Part shown: in pieces, positions 1 to 9,044 of the stretch
How positions within the stretch are numbered: position 1 is the stretch's first letter
How the letters are laid out: the number at the start of each line of letters is the position of its first letter
NCBI GenBank assembly: GCA_014204435.1
Contig: JACHLF010000007.1
Coordinates: forward strand, 1 to 64,000
Length of the DNA: 64,000 nt
From: Mycobacteroides chelonae
Lineage (GTDB): Bacteria > Actinomycetota > Actinomycetes > Mycobacteriales > Mycobacteriaceae
Reading direction: 5' to 3'
Translations under genes and position numbers: made by a program
The notes under the pieces: generated by a model
The model's input: the letters and a program-made list of their open reading frames with translations, nothing else
Databases searched by the model: none
Told to the model about the DNA's origin: nothing

Positions 1-148
1 AGAAGGCCTGCCGCAACCGCGACCAGGCCTAACCACAACAAGAGTGTCAAGGATCAACCGACACACATCCATCAACCATCAACCGAAGACAAACAGCCCT
101 ACAAATGGTGTATTACTAGCGGTACCGAACGTCGGGGCTAGGAGAGCA

Positions 149-1213
149 ATGCAGGGTAGTACACCGCAGACTTACACAATAGCTGATTGCCTGAAGTGGC
201 ATGACGACGGCGAATTGATTCTGAATCCGAAGTTTCAGCGTGGATCAGTGTGGTCTCCTCAGGCACGTACGTACTTGATCGATTCAATACTTCGCGGTTA
301 TCCAATACCGAAACTATTGATACGAACAACCGTGGACCGTGACACCAGGCGGACTATCCGTGACGTGGTTGACGGCCAACAGCGGCTACGGACAATTATC
401 GATTTTAGTTCCGGTAGCTTCGCTTTGGGGGCGAAGGCAAAGGAATACAAGGGACTTCGTTATGGGAATCTTGAAGCTGATTTGCAGGATGCATTTCTCG
501 CATATAAACTCACATTTGAGCAGCTGCTAAACGCGTCAGATGACGACGTTCTTGAGGTCTTCGTTCGAATCAACTCATACGCGGTTCCTGTTATTGAACC
601 GGAGCTACGGAACGCGCGCTTCGATAATGATTTCAGTGACCTTGTAAAGGAGACAGTCAAAGCATCTGGAGAGCTCTGGCACCTTGGTATCGTTTCCGAA
701 AGAGATCGTGTCCGTATGGTCGATCAGTCGATTATCGCGGAGCTTTTCGCATTCCTTGATCGCGGGGTTTCAGATGGTTCAGAGGCCGATATCACCCGTT
801 ACTACGGCCTCGTTAAAAACCGAACCCGTAATGATTTACCGGATCCTGATGGAATTGCCCGAGTTGTCGATAAGTCTCTCGAGTTGCTCGATAGGTTGAA
901 GGGTGAGCCGATAGTTCAACGACCTCACTTCCTAATGCTGGCAGCGGCTTTGATGTATGCCGATGGGTTGCTCCCCGAAGGTAAGCTAGATTTCAGTCAC
1001 GCCCCACCAGCAAGCAGTTTACTGGGTGATGTTGAAAGGGCGGTGGATTCTCTCATCGCTCTAAATTCTGCACTGATCTCTGACCAGCCAGATGATCTAC
1101 TTGCACCATTTCGGGATGCCCGAGCTTCAACGCAGAGAATTAAGAGTCGGCAGACGCGTTTCAGCTTCTTCGTTCGCGCGTTGGCTGGCGACTTTGCCGA
1201 TACCAGTCGATGA
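149..1213 (+). CDS. DUF262 (GmrSD/ParB-like N-terminal) domain protein
   Basis: Seen: with ATG 149 as start (GGAG just upstream) the protein is 354 aa. It carries the DUF262 signature: PKFQRGSVW at about residues 27-35 and VVDGQQR at about 73-79. The frame stays open upstream to a GTG at 44, so the start is uncertain. Known: DUF262 is a ParB-like NTPase/nuclease fold found in GmrSD-type modification-dependent restriction enzymes and related defence proteins; the DGQQR loop is the core motif. There is no recognisable C-terminal HNH (DUF1524) motif, so this is not a full GmrSD. It overlaps the next gene by 4 nt, so the two are translationally coupled. The base composition is visibly AT-richer than the rest of the window, which suggests transfer. 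Inference: sensor or nuclease half of a defence or toxin-antitoxin module. Confidence 0.8.
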   Translation: MQGSTPQTYTIADCLKWHDDGELILNPKFQRGSVWSPQARTYLIDSILRGYPIPKLLIRTTVDRDTRRTIRDVVDGQQRLRTIIDFSSGSFALGAKAKEYKGLRYGNLEADLQDAFLAYKLTFEQLLNASDDDVLEVFVRINSYAVPVIEPELRNARFDNDFSDLVKETVKASGELWHLGIVSERDRVRMVDQSIIAELFAFLDRGVSDGSEADITRYYGLVKNRTRNDLPDPDGIARVVDKSLELLDRLKGEPIVQRPHFLMLAAALMYADGLLPEGKLDFSHAPPASSLLGDVERAVDSLIALNSALISDQPDDLLAPFRDARASTQRIKSRQTRFSFFVRALAGDFADTSR

Positions 1214-1869
1214 CTTTGAGCCAATCGCTAGCACTTGCTGATCTAGTAGATGATTTCTCCAAAGAGATCCGCGAGATTGAATCAGTATTTACGCGCTATG
1301 TTGGCCACCGGACGGTGGCGGGCTATCGATACACTTATATACCACTGGATGATGGATGCTTAATCTCGCTTTGGGACGCGTGGTCTCGGTTTATTAGGCG
1401 ACTAGTTGTCACATGCGCTGGTGTGCCCACTACAGGGCTTAGTGGTGCGCTGTACACGCCGCCAACGCCTCGAAATGAGGCGCAAGTAATAGGCGACCTA
1501 CTGTCCAATAACCGCCGCGGCAACAACTTTGGAATTACCAATGGTGAGCCTAAGTGGAGTGGTATTAGGAATTTGACGGATATCGTTTCTTTCCTAGCGC
1601 TACCTAATGCGAACACGATCGTATCCGCGATTTCTTCTAACGCAATACAACTCGGCTTTATCTCTGTTCAAAATCCTTTGGAGGAGATTAGGAAGTGCCG
1701 TAATTATGTGGCCCATAAGTCGCCGCCAACGCTAACTGATGTACAGCAATATGCGAGTGGAGGATACGTGGATTTCTCCAGTCATATTCGGCGTAAAAGG
1801 TCAGGTGTCGAGGTGTTTTCTGAATGGTGTGAATCATTGGAGGCTCTCGGAGGAGCAGCTTCGCAGTGA
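1210..1869 (+). CDS. HEPN-domain protein, putative RNase partner of DUF262
   Basis: Seen: a 219-aa, mostly helical protein starting inside the stop of the DUF262 gene (ATGA overlap). Near the C-terminus it has R164-N-Y-V-A-H169, the R-x4-H motif that forms the active site of HEPN ribonucleases. The preceding ENPLEEIRKC-type helix fits HEPN helix 3. Known: HEPN proteins cut RNA in toxin-antitoxin, abortive infection and CRISPR systems, and a HEPN family (MAE_28990/MAE_18760-like) occurs near DUF262 genes. Inference: the RNase effector of a two-gene system with the upstream protein. Family assignment is by motif only. Low GC like its partner. Confidence 0.65.
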   Translation: MTLSQSLALADLVDDFSKEIREIESVFTRYVGHRTVAGYRYTYIPLDDGCLISLWDAWSRFIRRLVVTCAGVPTTGLSGALYTPPTPRNEAQVIGDLLSNNRRGNNFGITNGEPKWSGIRNLTDIVSFLALPNANTIVSAISSNAIQLGFISVQNPLEEIRKCRNYVAHKSPPTLTDVQQYASGGYVDFSSHIRRKRSGVEVFSEWCESLEALGGAASQ

Positions 1870-1924
1870 TACGGCTGATGCCTTCCCCCGATGGTAACCA
1901 GGTGACCGGGAAGTAGCTCTGCGC

Positions 1925-2737
1925 CTACGCAATCATGGGGTCAATCGCCGACCGTGGCATCAGCACCTGCAACGCCCCGTATGAGTCGGGCAATATCGCG
2001 CCCTGGTCGAAGAAGAACATCACTCCGTCGTTGAGCACCGCGAAATTCTGGTAGTTCGACGCGTTGTACAGCGACGCGGGCGAGAACGGCAACGGCGGCG
2101 GTGGCGTCGTAGTAGTAGTAGTAGTCGACGTGGTGGTGGTCGGCTGTCCCGAGGTTGTCGTCGGCGTGGGAGTTGCCACCGGCGGCGGGGCCAGCTGCTG
2201 CTGCAGCTGCGCCTGGACAATCGGCGCGACGGTCTTCAGCGGATCGTCCACCCGCCACAGCGCAGCATTCTCTTTGTCGTCCTGCGTCACCGTGTAGAGA
2301 ATCGGCTTGCGATAGCTCTGGTCCCAGTTGTAGGCCTTGAACGTCGTCTGCGCGCTGCCGGTGTTTTGGTAGATCTTGAACACCACGGTCTGCGTGCCGC
2401 GCGGGGGAATCGCCGAGGTGTATGCCGTCGGCTTGATGCTCAACTGATACGGCGTGCTGCGGGCAGTACTGGACTTGGCCGTGTTGAGGAACGCGTCGCG
2501 CGTCTTGGCGACATATTCGGCGATTGGCTTCTGCTCCGGGTAGTTCAACGGAATGGTGATGTCGACGCTGTACCCGGGGTCCGAGAGGCGGATCTCACAC
2601 GTGGTGCCGGTGTTACTGCCCTTGAGGTCGGCGCAGTAGTCGTGCGGCGCCGCCCCCGCTACGCCAGAAAAACCGAAGATGGCGGCAGCCGTGGCCAGTA
2701 CGGACACACTTACCGAGCGTATGGATGAGTAGGGCAC
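1925..2737 (-). CDS. Secreted MPT64-like (RsiV/DUF3298-type) protein
   Basis: Seen: 270 aa with an N-terminal signal peptide (hydrophobic core, then GVAGA-APHDYC). The mature part follows the MPT64/MPB64 pattern closely: YCADLKG, CEIRLSDPGY, a PPRGTQTVVFKIYQN stretch, YNWDQSYRKPI, and a C-terminal NYQNFAVLNDGVMFFF...LMPRSAID block. Known: MPT64 is a secreted mycobacterial antigen of the RsiV/DUF3298 fold with no settled enzymatic role. Odd: a Pro/Thr-rich linker (about residues 185-217) with a long Thr run, encoded by tandem triplets, separates the two conserved halves; MPT64 of M. tuberculosis has no such linker that I recall. Transcribed alone. Confidence 0.85.
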   Translation of the reverse strand: MPYSSIRSVSVSVLATAAAIFGFSGVAGAAPHDYCADLKGSNTGTTCEIRLSDPGYSVDITIPLNYPEQKPIAEYVAKTRDAFLNTAKSSTARSTPYQLSIKPTAYTSAIPPRGTQTVVFKIYQNTGSAQTTFKAYNWDQSYRKPILYTVTQDDKENAALWRVDDPLKTVAPIVQAQLQQQLAPPPVATPTPTTTSGQPTTTTSTTTTTTTPPPPLPFSPASLYNASNYQNFAVLNDGVMFFFDQGAILPDSYGALQVLMPRSAIDPMIA

Positions 2738-2910
2738 GCCTGCACTCTAACTTCGCAAGGTGAACCAAGTGCCCGGACCGCACAACTACGCCACCGAACC
2801 GACCTGCACCTTGGAAGCTCCTGATAATCGGGTGGAAGCCCTCTCCGCAGCCCCGCCGCCTCGTTACGATCACTACGTCCTTGGATCTTGAACCCTACGA
2901 GGGAGTAGCT

Positions 2911-5271
2911 ATGACGGCATCACCCGAATCCGGATTCAACGGCAAGATCGCCCTGGACATAAGGGATTCCGAACCGGACTGGACTCGCTACGCCGCACCC
3001 ACCGCGCCCGAGGGCGCCCCCAACGTCCTGTATCTCGTGTGGGACGACACCGGCATCGCCACCTGGGACTGCTTCGGTGGACTGGTGCAGATGCCCGCCA
3101 TGAGCCGGATCGCCGAACGCGGTGTGCGCCTCTCACAGTTCCACACCACCGCGTTGTGTTCACCCACCCGCGCCTCGCTGCTCACCGGCCGCAACGCCAC
3201 CACGGTCGGCATGGCCACCATCGAGGAGTTCACCGACGGCTTTCCGAACTGCAGCGGCCGCATCCCCTTCGACACCGCACTGCTTTCGGAGGTGCTGGCC
3301 GAAAAGGGCTGGAACACCTACTGCGTCGGCAAGTGGCATCTGACGCCGCTGGAAGAGGCCAATCTCGGCGCCACCAAACGGCATTGGCCACTCTCCAGAG
3401 GTTTCGAACGGTTCTACGGATTCATGGGCGGCGAGACCGACCAGTGGTACCCGGATCTGGTCTACGACAACCACCCCGTCGAACCACCCGCCACCCCCGA
3501 AGAGGGTTACCACCTGTCCAAGGACATCGCCGATAAGACCATCGAATTCATCCGCGACGCCAAGGTGATCGCTCCCGACAAGCCCTGGTTCTCCTACGTG
3601 TGCCCCGGCGCCGGGCACGCCCCGCACCACGTCTTCAAGGAATGGGCCGACAAGTACGCCGGCACGTTCGATATGGGCTACGAGCTGTACCGGGAGATCG
3701 TGCTGGAGAACCAGAAGAAGCTCGGCGTCGTCCCGCCGGACACCGAATTGTCGCCCGTCAACCCATATCTGGACGTCAAGGGCCCTAACGGTGAGCCCTG
3801 GCCGCTGCAAGACACGGTGCGCCCCTGGGACTCGCTCAACGACGAGGAGAAGCGCCTCTTTTCCCGCATGGCCGAGGTGTTCGCCGGATTCCTGAGCTAC
3901 ACCGACGATCAGATCGGCCGCATCCTGGACTACTTGGAGGAATCGGGCCAGATCGACAACACCATCATCGTGGTGATCTCCGATAACGGCGCCAGCGGCG
4001 AGGGCGGCCCCAACGGCTCGGTCAACGAGGTCAAGTTCTTCAACGGCTACATCGACACCGTCGAAGAGAGCCTGCGCTTCTACGACAACCTCGGCGGCAC
4101 CGACACCTACAACCACTACCCCATCGGGTGGGCGATGGCGTTCAACACCCCCTACAAGCTGTACAAGCGCTACGCCTCCCACGAGGGTGGCATCGCCGAC
4201 ACCGCAATCATCAGCTGGCCCAAGGGAATCGCCGCGCACGGCGAGGTCCGCGATACCTACGTCAACGTCAGCGATATCACCCCGACCATCTACGACCTGC
4301 TGGGCATCACCCCGCCCGACGCAGTGAAAGGCATCGCGCAGAAGCCACTCGACGGCATCAGTTTCGCCGCGGCGCTCAAAGATCCGAAAGCCGACACCGG
4401 CAAGGAAACCCAGTTCTACACAATGCTGGGCACCCGCGGCATCTGGCACAACGGGTGGTTCGCCAACACCGTGCACGCCGCCACCCCCTCGGGCTGGTCG
4501 CACTTCGACAAGGATCGCTGGGAGCTGTTCCACATCGAATCCGACCGCAGTCAATGCCACGACCTCGCCAACGAGCACCCGGAGAAACTCGAAGAGCTCA
4601 AACAACTCTGGTTCGCCGAGGCCGACAAATACAACGGCCTGCCCCTGGCCGATCTGAACATCCTGGAAACCATGACCCGGTGGCGGCCCTACCTGGCGGG
4701 GGAGCGCACGTCGTTCACGTACTACCCGAATAGTGCCGAGGTGGGCCTCGGTGCCATGGTAGAGATTCGGGGACAGTCGTTTTCGATCCTCGCCGAGGTC
4801 ACCACCGACACCGGAGCCGAGGGCGTCATCTTCAAACAGGGCGGCGCACACGGCGGGCACGTGCTGTTCATCCAGGACGGCACGCTGCACTACATCTACA
4901 ACTTCATGGGAGAGAAGGAGCAGAAGCTCTCCTCCGAGGCTGCCGTGCCGTTGGGCGCCCACGTGCTCGGGGCGCGCTTCGTCAAAACCGGCACCGCCCC
5001 GGGCAGCCACACCCCGGTCGGCGACGTCACCCTCTTCGTCGACGAGGACGCCGTCGGCTCACTGGGCGGCGTGCAGATCCATCCCGGCACATTCGGTCTG
5101 GCCGGTGCCGGCCTGTCCATCGGACGCAACAGCGGCTCGGCGGTCTCCTCGCAGTACAAGGCGCCCTATACCTTCACCGGCGGCGCCATCGCGCAGGTGG
5201 TCGTCGACATCTCCGGGGAGCCCTACGAAAACCTGGAGAAGAAGCTCGCGATCGCCTTTGCCAAGGACTGA
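2911..5271 (+). CDS. Arylsulfatase (AtsA/AtsD-like)
   Basis: Seen: the chosen ATG at 2911 has GAGGGAG upstream and gives 786 aa, close to mycobacterial AtsA/AtsD (787 aa); an in-frame TTG at 2881 is less likely. The sulfatase signature C83-S-P-T-R followed by LLTGRN is intact, and the Cys would be converted to formylglycine. Metal-site residues appear in NVLYLVWDDTG (N-terminal) and VISDNGASGEGG. A C-terminal beta-rich region (about residues 590-786) follows the catalytic domain. Known: type I sulfatases hydrolyse sulfate esters and need the formylglycine-generating enzyme. No signal peptide, so probably cytosolic. The substrate cannot be inferred. Confidence 0.93.
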   Translation: MTASPESGFNGKIALDIRDSEPDWTRYAAPTAPEGAPNVLYLVWDDTGIATWDCFGGLVQMPAMSRIAERGVRLSQFHTTALCSPTRASLLTGRNATTVGMATIEEFTDGFPNCSGRIPFDTALLSEVLAEKGWNTYCVGKWHLTPLEEANLGATKRHWPLSRGFERFYGFMGGETDQWYPDLVYDNHPVEPPATPEEGYHLSKDIADKTIEFIRDAKVIAPDKPWFSYVCPGAGHAPHHVFKEWADKYAGTFDMGYELYREIVLENQKKLGVVPPDTELSPVNPYLDVKGPNGEPWPLQDTVRPWDSLNDEEKRLFSRMAEVFAGFLSYTDDQIGRILDYLEESGQIDNTIIVVISDNGASGEGGPNGSVNEVKFFNGYIDTVEESLRFYDNLGGTDTYNHYPIGWAMAFNTPYKLYKRYASHEGGIADTAIISWPKGIAAHGEVRDTYVNVSDITPTIYDLLGITPPDAVKGIAQKPLDGISFAAALKDPKADTGKETQFYTMLGTRGIWHNGWFANTVHAATPSGWSHFDKDRWELFHIESDRSQCHDLANEHPEKLEELKQLWFAEADKYNGLPLADLNILETMTRWRPYLAGERTSFTYYPNSAEVGLGAMVEIRGQSFSILAEVTTDTGAEGVIFKQGGAHGGHVLFIQDGTLHYIYNFMGEKEQKLSSEAAVPLGAHVLGARFVKTGTAPGSHTPVGDVTLFVDEDAVGSLGGVQIHPGTFGLAGAGLSIGRNSGSAVSSQYKAPYTFTGGAIAQVVVDISGEPYENLEKKLAIAFAKD

Positions 5272-5279
5272 GCGAAAGA

Positions 5280-5546
5280 CTAAGCGGGCCAGCCGGTGAG
5301 CTGCTCCCACTGACCGAACGGCGGCTTGTGCTCGGCCTTGATCACGATCTGCCCGGTGACCGCCGAGCCGGGGTGGTACTCGTCGATCGCGAAACCGCCC
5401 TGCCGGTCCTCCGGCGTCGCGCCATCCCAGATGTAGATGGGGCCGGGCGCCGTATCGACTTTTGCGATCTCGGTGCCGCACTCGGCGACGGGCTCGTCGC
5501 GCCCCACACCGGTGTGCTTGCCGTCGGTACGCCGCCAGATGCTCAC
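5280..5546 (-). CDS. Small conserved hypothetical protein
   Basis: Seen: the likely start is GTG at 5546 (SIWRRTDGKHTGVG), giving 88 aa; the frame is open further upstream but that part is low-complexity Arg/Pro sequence typical of a shadow reading. Contains PIYIWDGATPEDRQGGFAIDEY and ends GQWEQLTGWPA. No signal peptide or membrane segment. Convergent with the sulfatase gene, ending 9 nt from its stop. I do not recognise the family. Confidence 0.55.
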   Translation of the reverse strand: MSIWRRTDGKHTGVGRDEPVAECGTEIAKVDTAPGPIYIWDGATPEDRQGGFAIDEYHPGSAVTGQIVIKAEHKPPFGQWEQLTGWPA

Positions 5547-5670
5547 GAACCGGATGCTACGCGCTGGTGCGCGCGCTGGGCAGCCACAACCTGACGGTGC
5601 GGTGAACTCCAAGAACGAGTAGGTGTCTACGTAGGCCGCCGCGCCCGCGCTGTGTCACCGTAAAGTGGTG

Positions 5671-6432
5671 ATGAAAAGGTTTGGTGTGATGGCGGTTGCC
5701 GCCGCCCTGCTGCCCCTGGCGGCCCCGTTGGCCGCCGCCTGGGGCCCCCAGGGGCACAACATCGTGGGAGCGGTCGCCGATGCGAAGCTCACGCCCGCGG
5801 CCCGCGCGGAGGTTTCCCGCCTGCTGGCCGGCCAGGCCAACCCCACGCTGGCCGGGGTGTCCAACTGGGCCGACCAGGTACGCCCCAGCCGCCCCGAGAC
5901 CGCGCCCTGGCATTACGCCGACATTGCCGAGAACAATTGCCACTACGTGCCCGCCGACAATGGCAATAACGTCATCGAGGCCATTCGTACCCAGAGCGCG
6001 ATCCTGGGCGACAGATCCAAATCGGATGCCGAACGTCAGGAGGCCCTCAAGTTCGTTGTGCATTTCGTCGGCGATATCCACCAGCCGATGCACGACGGGT
6101 ACGCGCGCGACCGCGGCGGAAATGACATACCACTCACCTATAACGGCCGGTCGACCAATCTGCATTCGGTGTGGGACAGCGGACTGCTGAACACCCGTGG
6201 ATTGAACGACGCCCAATACACCCAGGTAATCCAGAGCCTGCCCGCACCGGAGCTGGGCAGTACCGATCCCGTCGAGTGGGCGCAGGCCACCTGCCAGATC
6301 GCCGTGGGCGCCTACCCCAACACCTCGACCATCGGTACCGATTACACCAACCAATACTGGCCTATTGCCGATGCGCAATTGCGCCTCGGTGGAGAACGCT
6401 TGGCGCGCTTGATCAACGAGACGCTGACCTGA
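5671..6432 (+). CDS. Secreted S1/P1-family nuclease
   Basis: Seen: about 253 aa from ATG 5671 (GTG at 5665 and 5668 also possible). A signal peptide ends at LAAA, so mature protein starts WGPQGH; the N-terminal Trp is the expected zinc ligand of this family. Other zinc-site motifs are ALKFVVHFVGDIHQPMH and GGNDIP...NLHSVWD. Known: S1/P1 nucleases are zinc phosphodiesterases that cut single-stranded DNA/RNA and remove 3'-phosphates. Length matches the family. Inference: an exported nuclease for phosphate or nucleotide scavenging. Confidence 0.9.
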   Translation: MKRFGVMAVAAALLPLAAPLAAAWGPQGHNIVGAVADAKLTPAARAEVSRLLAGQANPTLAGVSNWADQVRPSRPETAPWHYADIAENNCHYVPADNGNNVIEAIRTQSAILGDRSKSDAERQEALKFVVHFVGDIHQPMHDGYARDRGGNDIPLTYNGRSTNLHSVWDSGLLNTRGLNDAQYTQVIQSLPAPELGSTDPVEWAQATCQIAVGAYPNTSTIGTDYTNQYWPIADAQLRLGGERLARLINETLT

Positions 6433-6581
6433 CCGTTCGTATCACCACGAATCTCATGTGGCTTCCAACAATCGCTGTGCCGTGCCTTACGATGAATAAT
6501 TGTGGTTTAGCACGTATGCCACATTGGGTAGTCGACTGATCGCTACTGGATCGGTTGATGTTCGCTTGGTGAGGGCGGTAG

Positions 6582-7673
6582 GTGGGTATCACATCTCCGG
6601 GTCAGGCTGACGCCGGATCGGAATCGAGTCGCCGCAGTAAAGGCGCGCAGGTTTACCAGGACAACAACCACATTCTGGAACGGGTGGGACTGGGGCGCAC
6701 TGTTGCACTGGCGAACGCGGTCTTTATCTCCGCCGTCGGCGCGGCGGCAATCCTGTTGCACTCCACCGGTTTATCGAAGCTGCCTTTGTTGGGCATCTGC
6801 TTATCCATCCCGGCACTCTTCTGGGGAATTCGGTACGCACGGCCCAGGCCCGTGACGTATATGGAGTCGAGCGTCTACGTCTTCTACTGCGATGTGGCCA
6901 TTCTGATCGGCGTCTGCTTGGTGACCACGACGGGTGTTGCGTTCGTGAAGCTGGCGTGGCTGGTGGCGGTCAATGCCTACGTATCCCTGGTGCACGGCCG
7001 GGCGGCGATCGGCATGCAGTCGTTGGTGACCGCGGCCGGGACGGTTCTGGCCGTAGCGGGAGCGATATCTCGCGACGAATACTCCACGGCCTCGCTCACC
7101 GCCGCGGTGGTCACCATGCTGTTGGCGAGTCTGTTTGCCGGATGGGTCGTATACATGGGTAAGGCGCAGTTCAGCGAGCACGCCGACGGGCGTGACCGAC
7201 TGGCGCGCCACGACGAGCTGACCGGCCTGCTGAACCGGCGTGGCCTGCAAGAGGCGTATGAGGCCAAGGCCGGTGAACCGGGCGCCCACGTGGTGGTCGT
7301 GTTCGTTGACCTGAACTTGTTCAAGCAGATCAATGACACCTTCGGCCATCACATCGGCGATCAGGTGCTGCAACGGACCGCGCGTCGGCTGCGCTCGGTG
7401 GCCGGCCCGGACGCCTTGTCGGTTCGCCTCGGAGGCGATGAATTCGGGATCGTCGCGGTCACCGACTCGCCACGCGATCTCGACTATCGGCGCGCCGTGC
7501 ACGCGGCGCTGAACAGTGCCGTTGACGACGTGCCGGTGACCGCCAGTGTCGGCATCGCCACCGCGGTGCTGCCCGAGTCGGATCAGACGACGATCCCCAC
7601 CCTGGGGCCCATCGTCGCCCACCTACTGGTGGAAGCCGACGCCGCGATGTACGGCGCAAAGAAAGCGTTCTAG
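6582..7673 (+). CDS. Membrane-bound diguanylate cyclase (GGDEF)
   Basis: Seen: GTG start at 6582, 363 aa. The N-terminal half (about residues 35-200) has several hydrophobic segments, then HDELTGLLNRRG marks the GGDEF domain start and RLGGDEFGIV carries the intact active-site loop. The residues before the loop read AGPDALSVRL, so there is no RxxD inhibitory site. Known: GGDEF proteins make cyclic di-GMP from two GTP. No EAL domain is fused. A second protein of the same build is at 17140-18204; both have an N-terminal membrane sensor of unknown ligand. Confidence 0.92.
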   Translation: MGITSPGQADAGSESSRRSKGAQVYQDNNHILERVGLGRTVALANAVFISAVGAAAILLHSTGLSKLPLLGICLSIPALFWGIRYARPRPVTYMESSVYVFYCDVAILIGVCLVTTTGVAFVKLAWLVAVNAYVSLVHGRAAIGMQSLVTAAGTVLAVAGAISRDEYSTASLTAAVVTMLLASLFAGWVVYMGKAQFSEHADGRDRLARHDELTGLLNRRGLQEAYEAKAGEPGAHVVVVFVDLNLFKQINDTFGHHIGDQVLQRTARRLRSVAGPDALSVRLGGDEFGIVAVTDSPRDLDYRRAVHAALNSAVDDVPVTASVGIATAVLPESDQTTIPTLGPIVAHLLVEADAAMYGAKKAF

Positions 7674-7871
7674 CCGCAGGATGCTCAAGGCTCTTGTGGC
7701 GAAGACGTTAACCTGAGCTGCCTCGATAGGCGCTTACCGTGGCTATCGCATGTGTACACTTTTCCGCGGGAGGTTCGCAGCAGGGGGCATCTACATTGAA
7801 CTTCATCGTTGGAATGGTCGCTGTCCAGACCGGCATCCAATGGCTTTGCAGCACAACAGCGGGGAGGGTGC

Positions 7872-8996
7872 ATGGACAAATTCACGGTTGACTTAGGCGG
7901 GCTCGCGGGCTTCAAACTGGACCTGCAGGACATTCGATCGAATTTTCGCTCCAACGCATCGCGAATGCTGCCGGGTGTGTCCGTGTCAGGTGCTACGGGC
8001 CTCATGACTGTCATCGAGGCAGCGCTGAGTAGGTTTCAAGAGTCAGTAACTTCGGTTCAGCACGCAGACTCAACGGCGTTCGACTATCTGGGCGCAAATC
8101 TTGCAGCGGCCGGTACCAAGTTTGACACCAATGACCAGACATCGGCGAAATCAATGTCATTGGCAGCGAGCACAGTTGGAGGTTCAAGCGCTGCCGTCGC
8201 ATCCGAAGACGATTCGGGTTTGCATCGATTTGGCGGGTTGCAGTTGCCGGGTATGTCTGAGGTACATGACGAAACTTTCACGCTTCGAGAAGCCGTTATC
8301 TCCGCGATCGAACTGGTGAGCATCTACGACAAGCCTCTGGACGAGGCGATCGGGATACGGCCTGCGAAGGACTTTCTCACCCCACTGGTGGCCGATTGGG
8401 AAGTATTGCGCTCGATCGGTAAACGGATTGGCCTTCTGGGTATCAACGATCATTTCGCGGCGGAGAACCTCTCCGGCGGCGCCAAGTGGTTGTTGAACAC
8501 CTGGTCAGGAGAGACCTCGCAGGTGTTTCGTGAGCGCTCGACATCTCAGAGCCGATCGATGATCGATAGAAGTGCCGATATGGACGCCGTGGCGAAAATC
8601 GTCGAGAACGGCGGCGCTCGCCTCGAACGTTTGGTCTATAACCAGGCGGTGGGCGTAAGCAGCGAGATCCTTCGGCCGATAACGATCGTAGGAGGCACAT
8701 TTCCCCTTGGTGGATGGGCAGGTTTTCTGCACAAGCCGATGGACGAAGCTGACAGAGCGACGCTGGTTTCGGCATGTTCGTCTCTCAAGAATTCCGCTGA
8801 GTCGCGGCGGACTGAGATATCGGCGTTGGTGGACAGGATCGCCTCGGCGCTCAACTATTCGCCGGGCCGAACACCGCCGAGCTACAGCTCCGACGAATTC
8901 GAAGTTCCGGCCAGGGTGATGGCTGACTCCAAGGCGATGAAGTACGGATTCGGAGACAACACGTGGTGGGAGGACAGCCTTGCTTCTGTTGTGTAA
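7872..8996 (+). CDS. ESX/WXG100-like helical protein, first gene of three-gene operon
   Basis: Seen: ATG 7872 is preceded by GGGGAGGG, giving 374 aa; upstream in-frame codons are not needed. The N-terminal about 100 residues are helical with a late FDTNDQTSA stretch, resembling the C-terminal Y/F-x-x-x-D signal region of ESX-type substrates. There is a predicted helical body and a Gly-rich TFPLGGWAGF segment. No signal peptide, no transmembrane helix of clear quality. Followed after 48 nt by an uncharacterised protein and then a lipoprotein. Inference: a type VII secretion-linked protein, possibly a carrier for the next gene product. No family name assigned. Confidence 0.55.
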   Translation: MDKFTVDLGGLAGFKLDLQDIRSNFRSNASRMLPGVSVSGATGLMTVIEAALSRFQESVTSVQHADSTAFDYLGANLAAAGTKFDTNDQTSAKSMSLAASTVGGSSAAVASEDDSGLHRFGGLQLPGMSEVHDETFTLREAVISAIELVSIYDKPLDEAIGIRPAKDFLTPLVADWEVLRSIGKRIGLLGINDHFAAENLSGGAKWLLNTWSGETSQVFRERSTSQSRSMIDRSADMDAVAKIVENGGARLERLVYNQAVGVSSEILRPITIVGGTFPLGGWAGFLHKPMDEADRATLVSACSSLKNSAESRRTEISALVDRIASALNYSPGRTPPSYSSDEFEVPARVMADSKAMKYGFGDNTWWEDSLASVV

Positions 8997-9044
8997 CCCG
9001 CCGGCTGGGGCGATACGCGTGATCGCCAGGGATGGAGGGTCCTG

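Noticed and set aside
3160..5010. 616-aa open frame antisense to the arylsulfatase gene
   Set aside because: High-GC codon bias keeps the opposite strand open; the reading is Val/Gly/Asp-rich with no conserved motif, and the sulfatase on the plus strand is clear.
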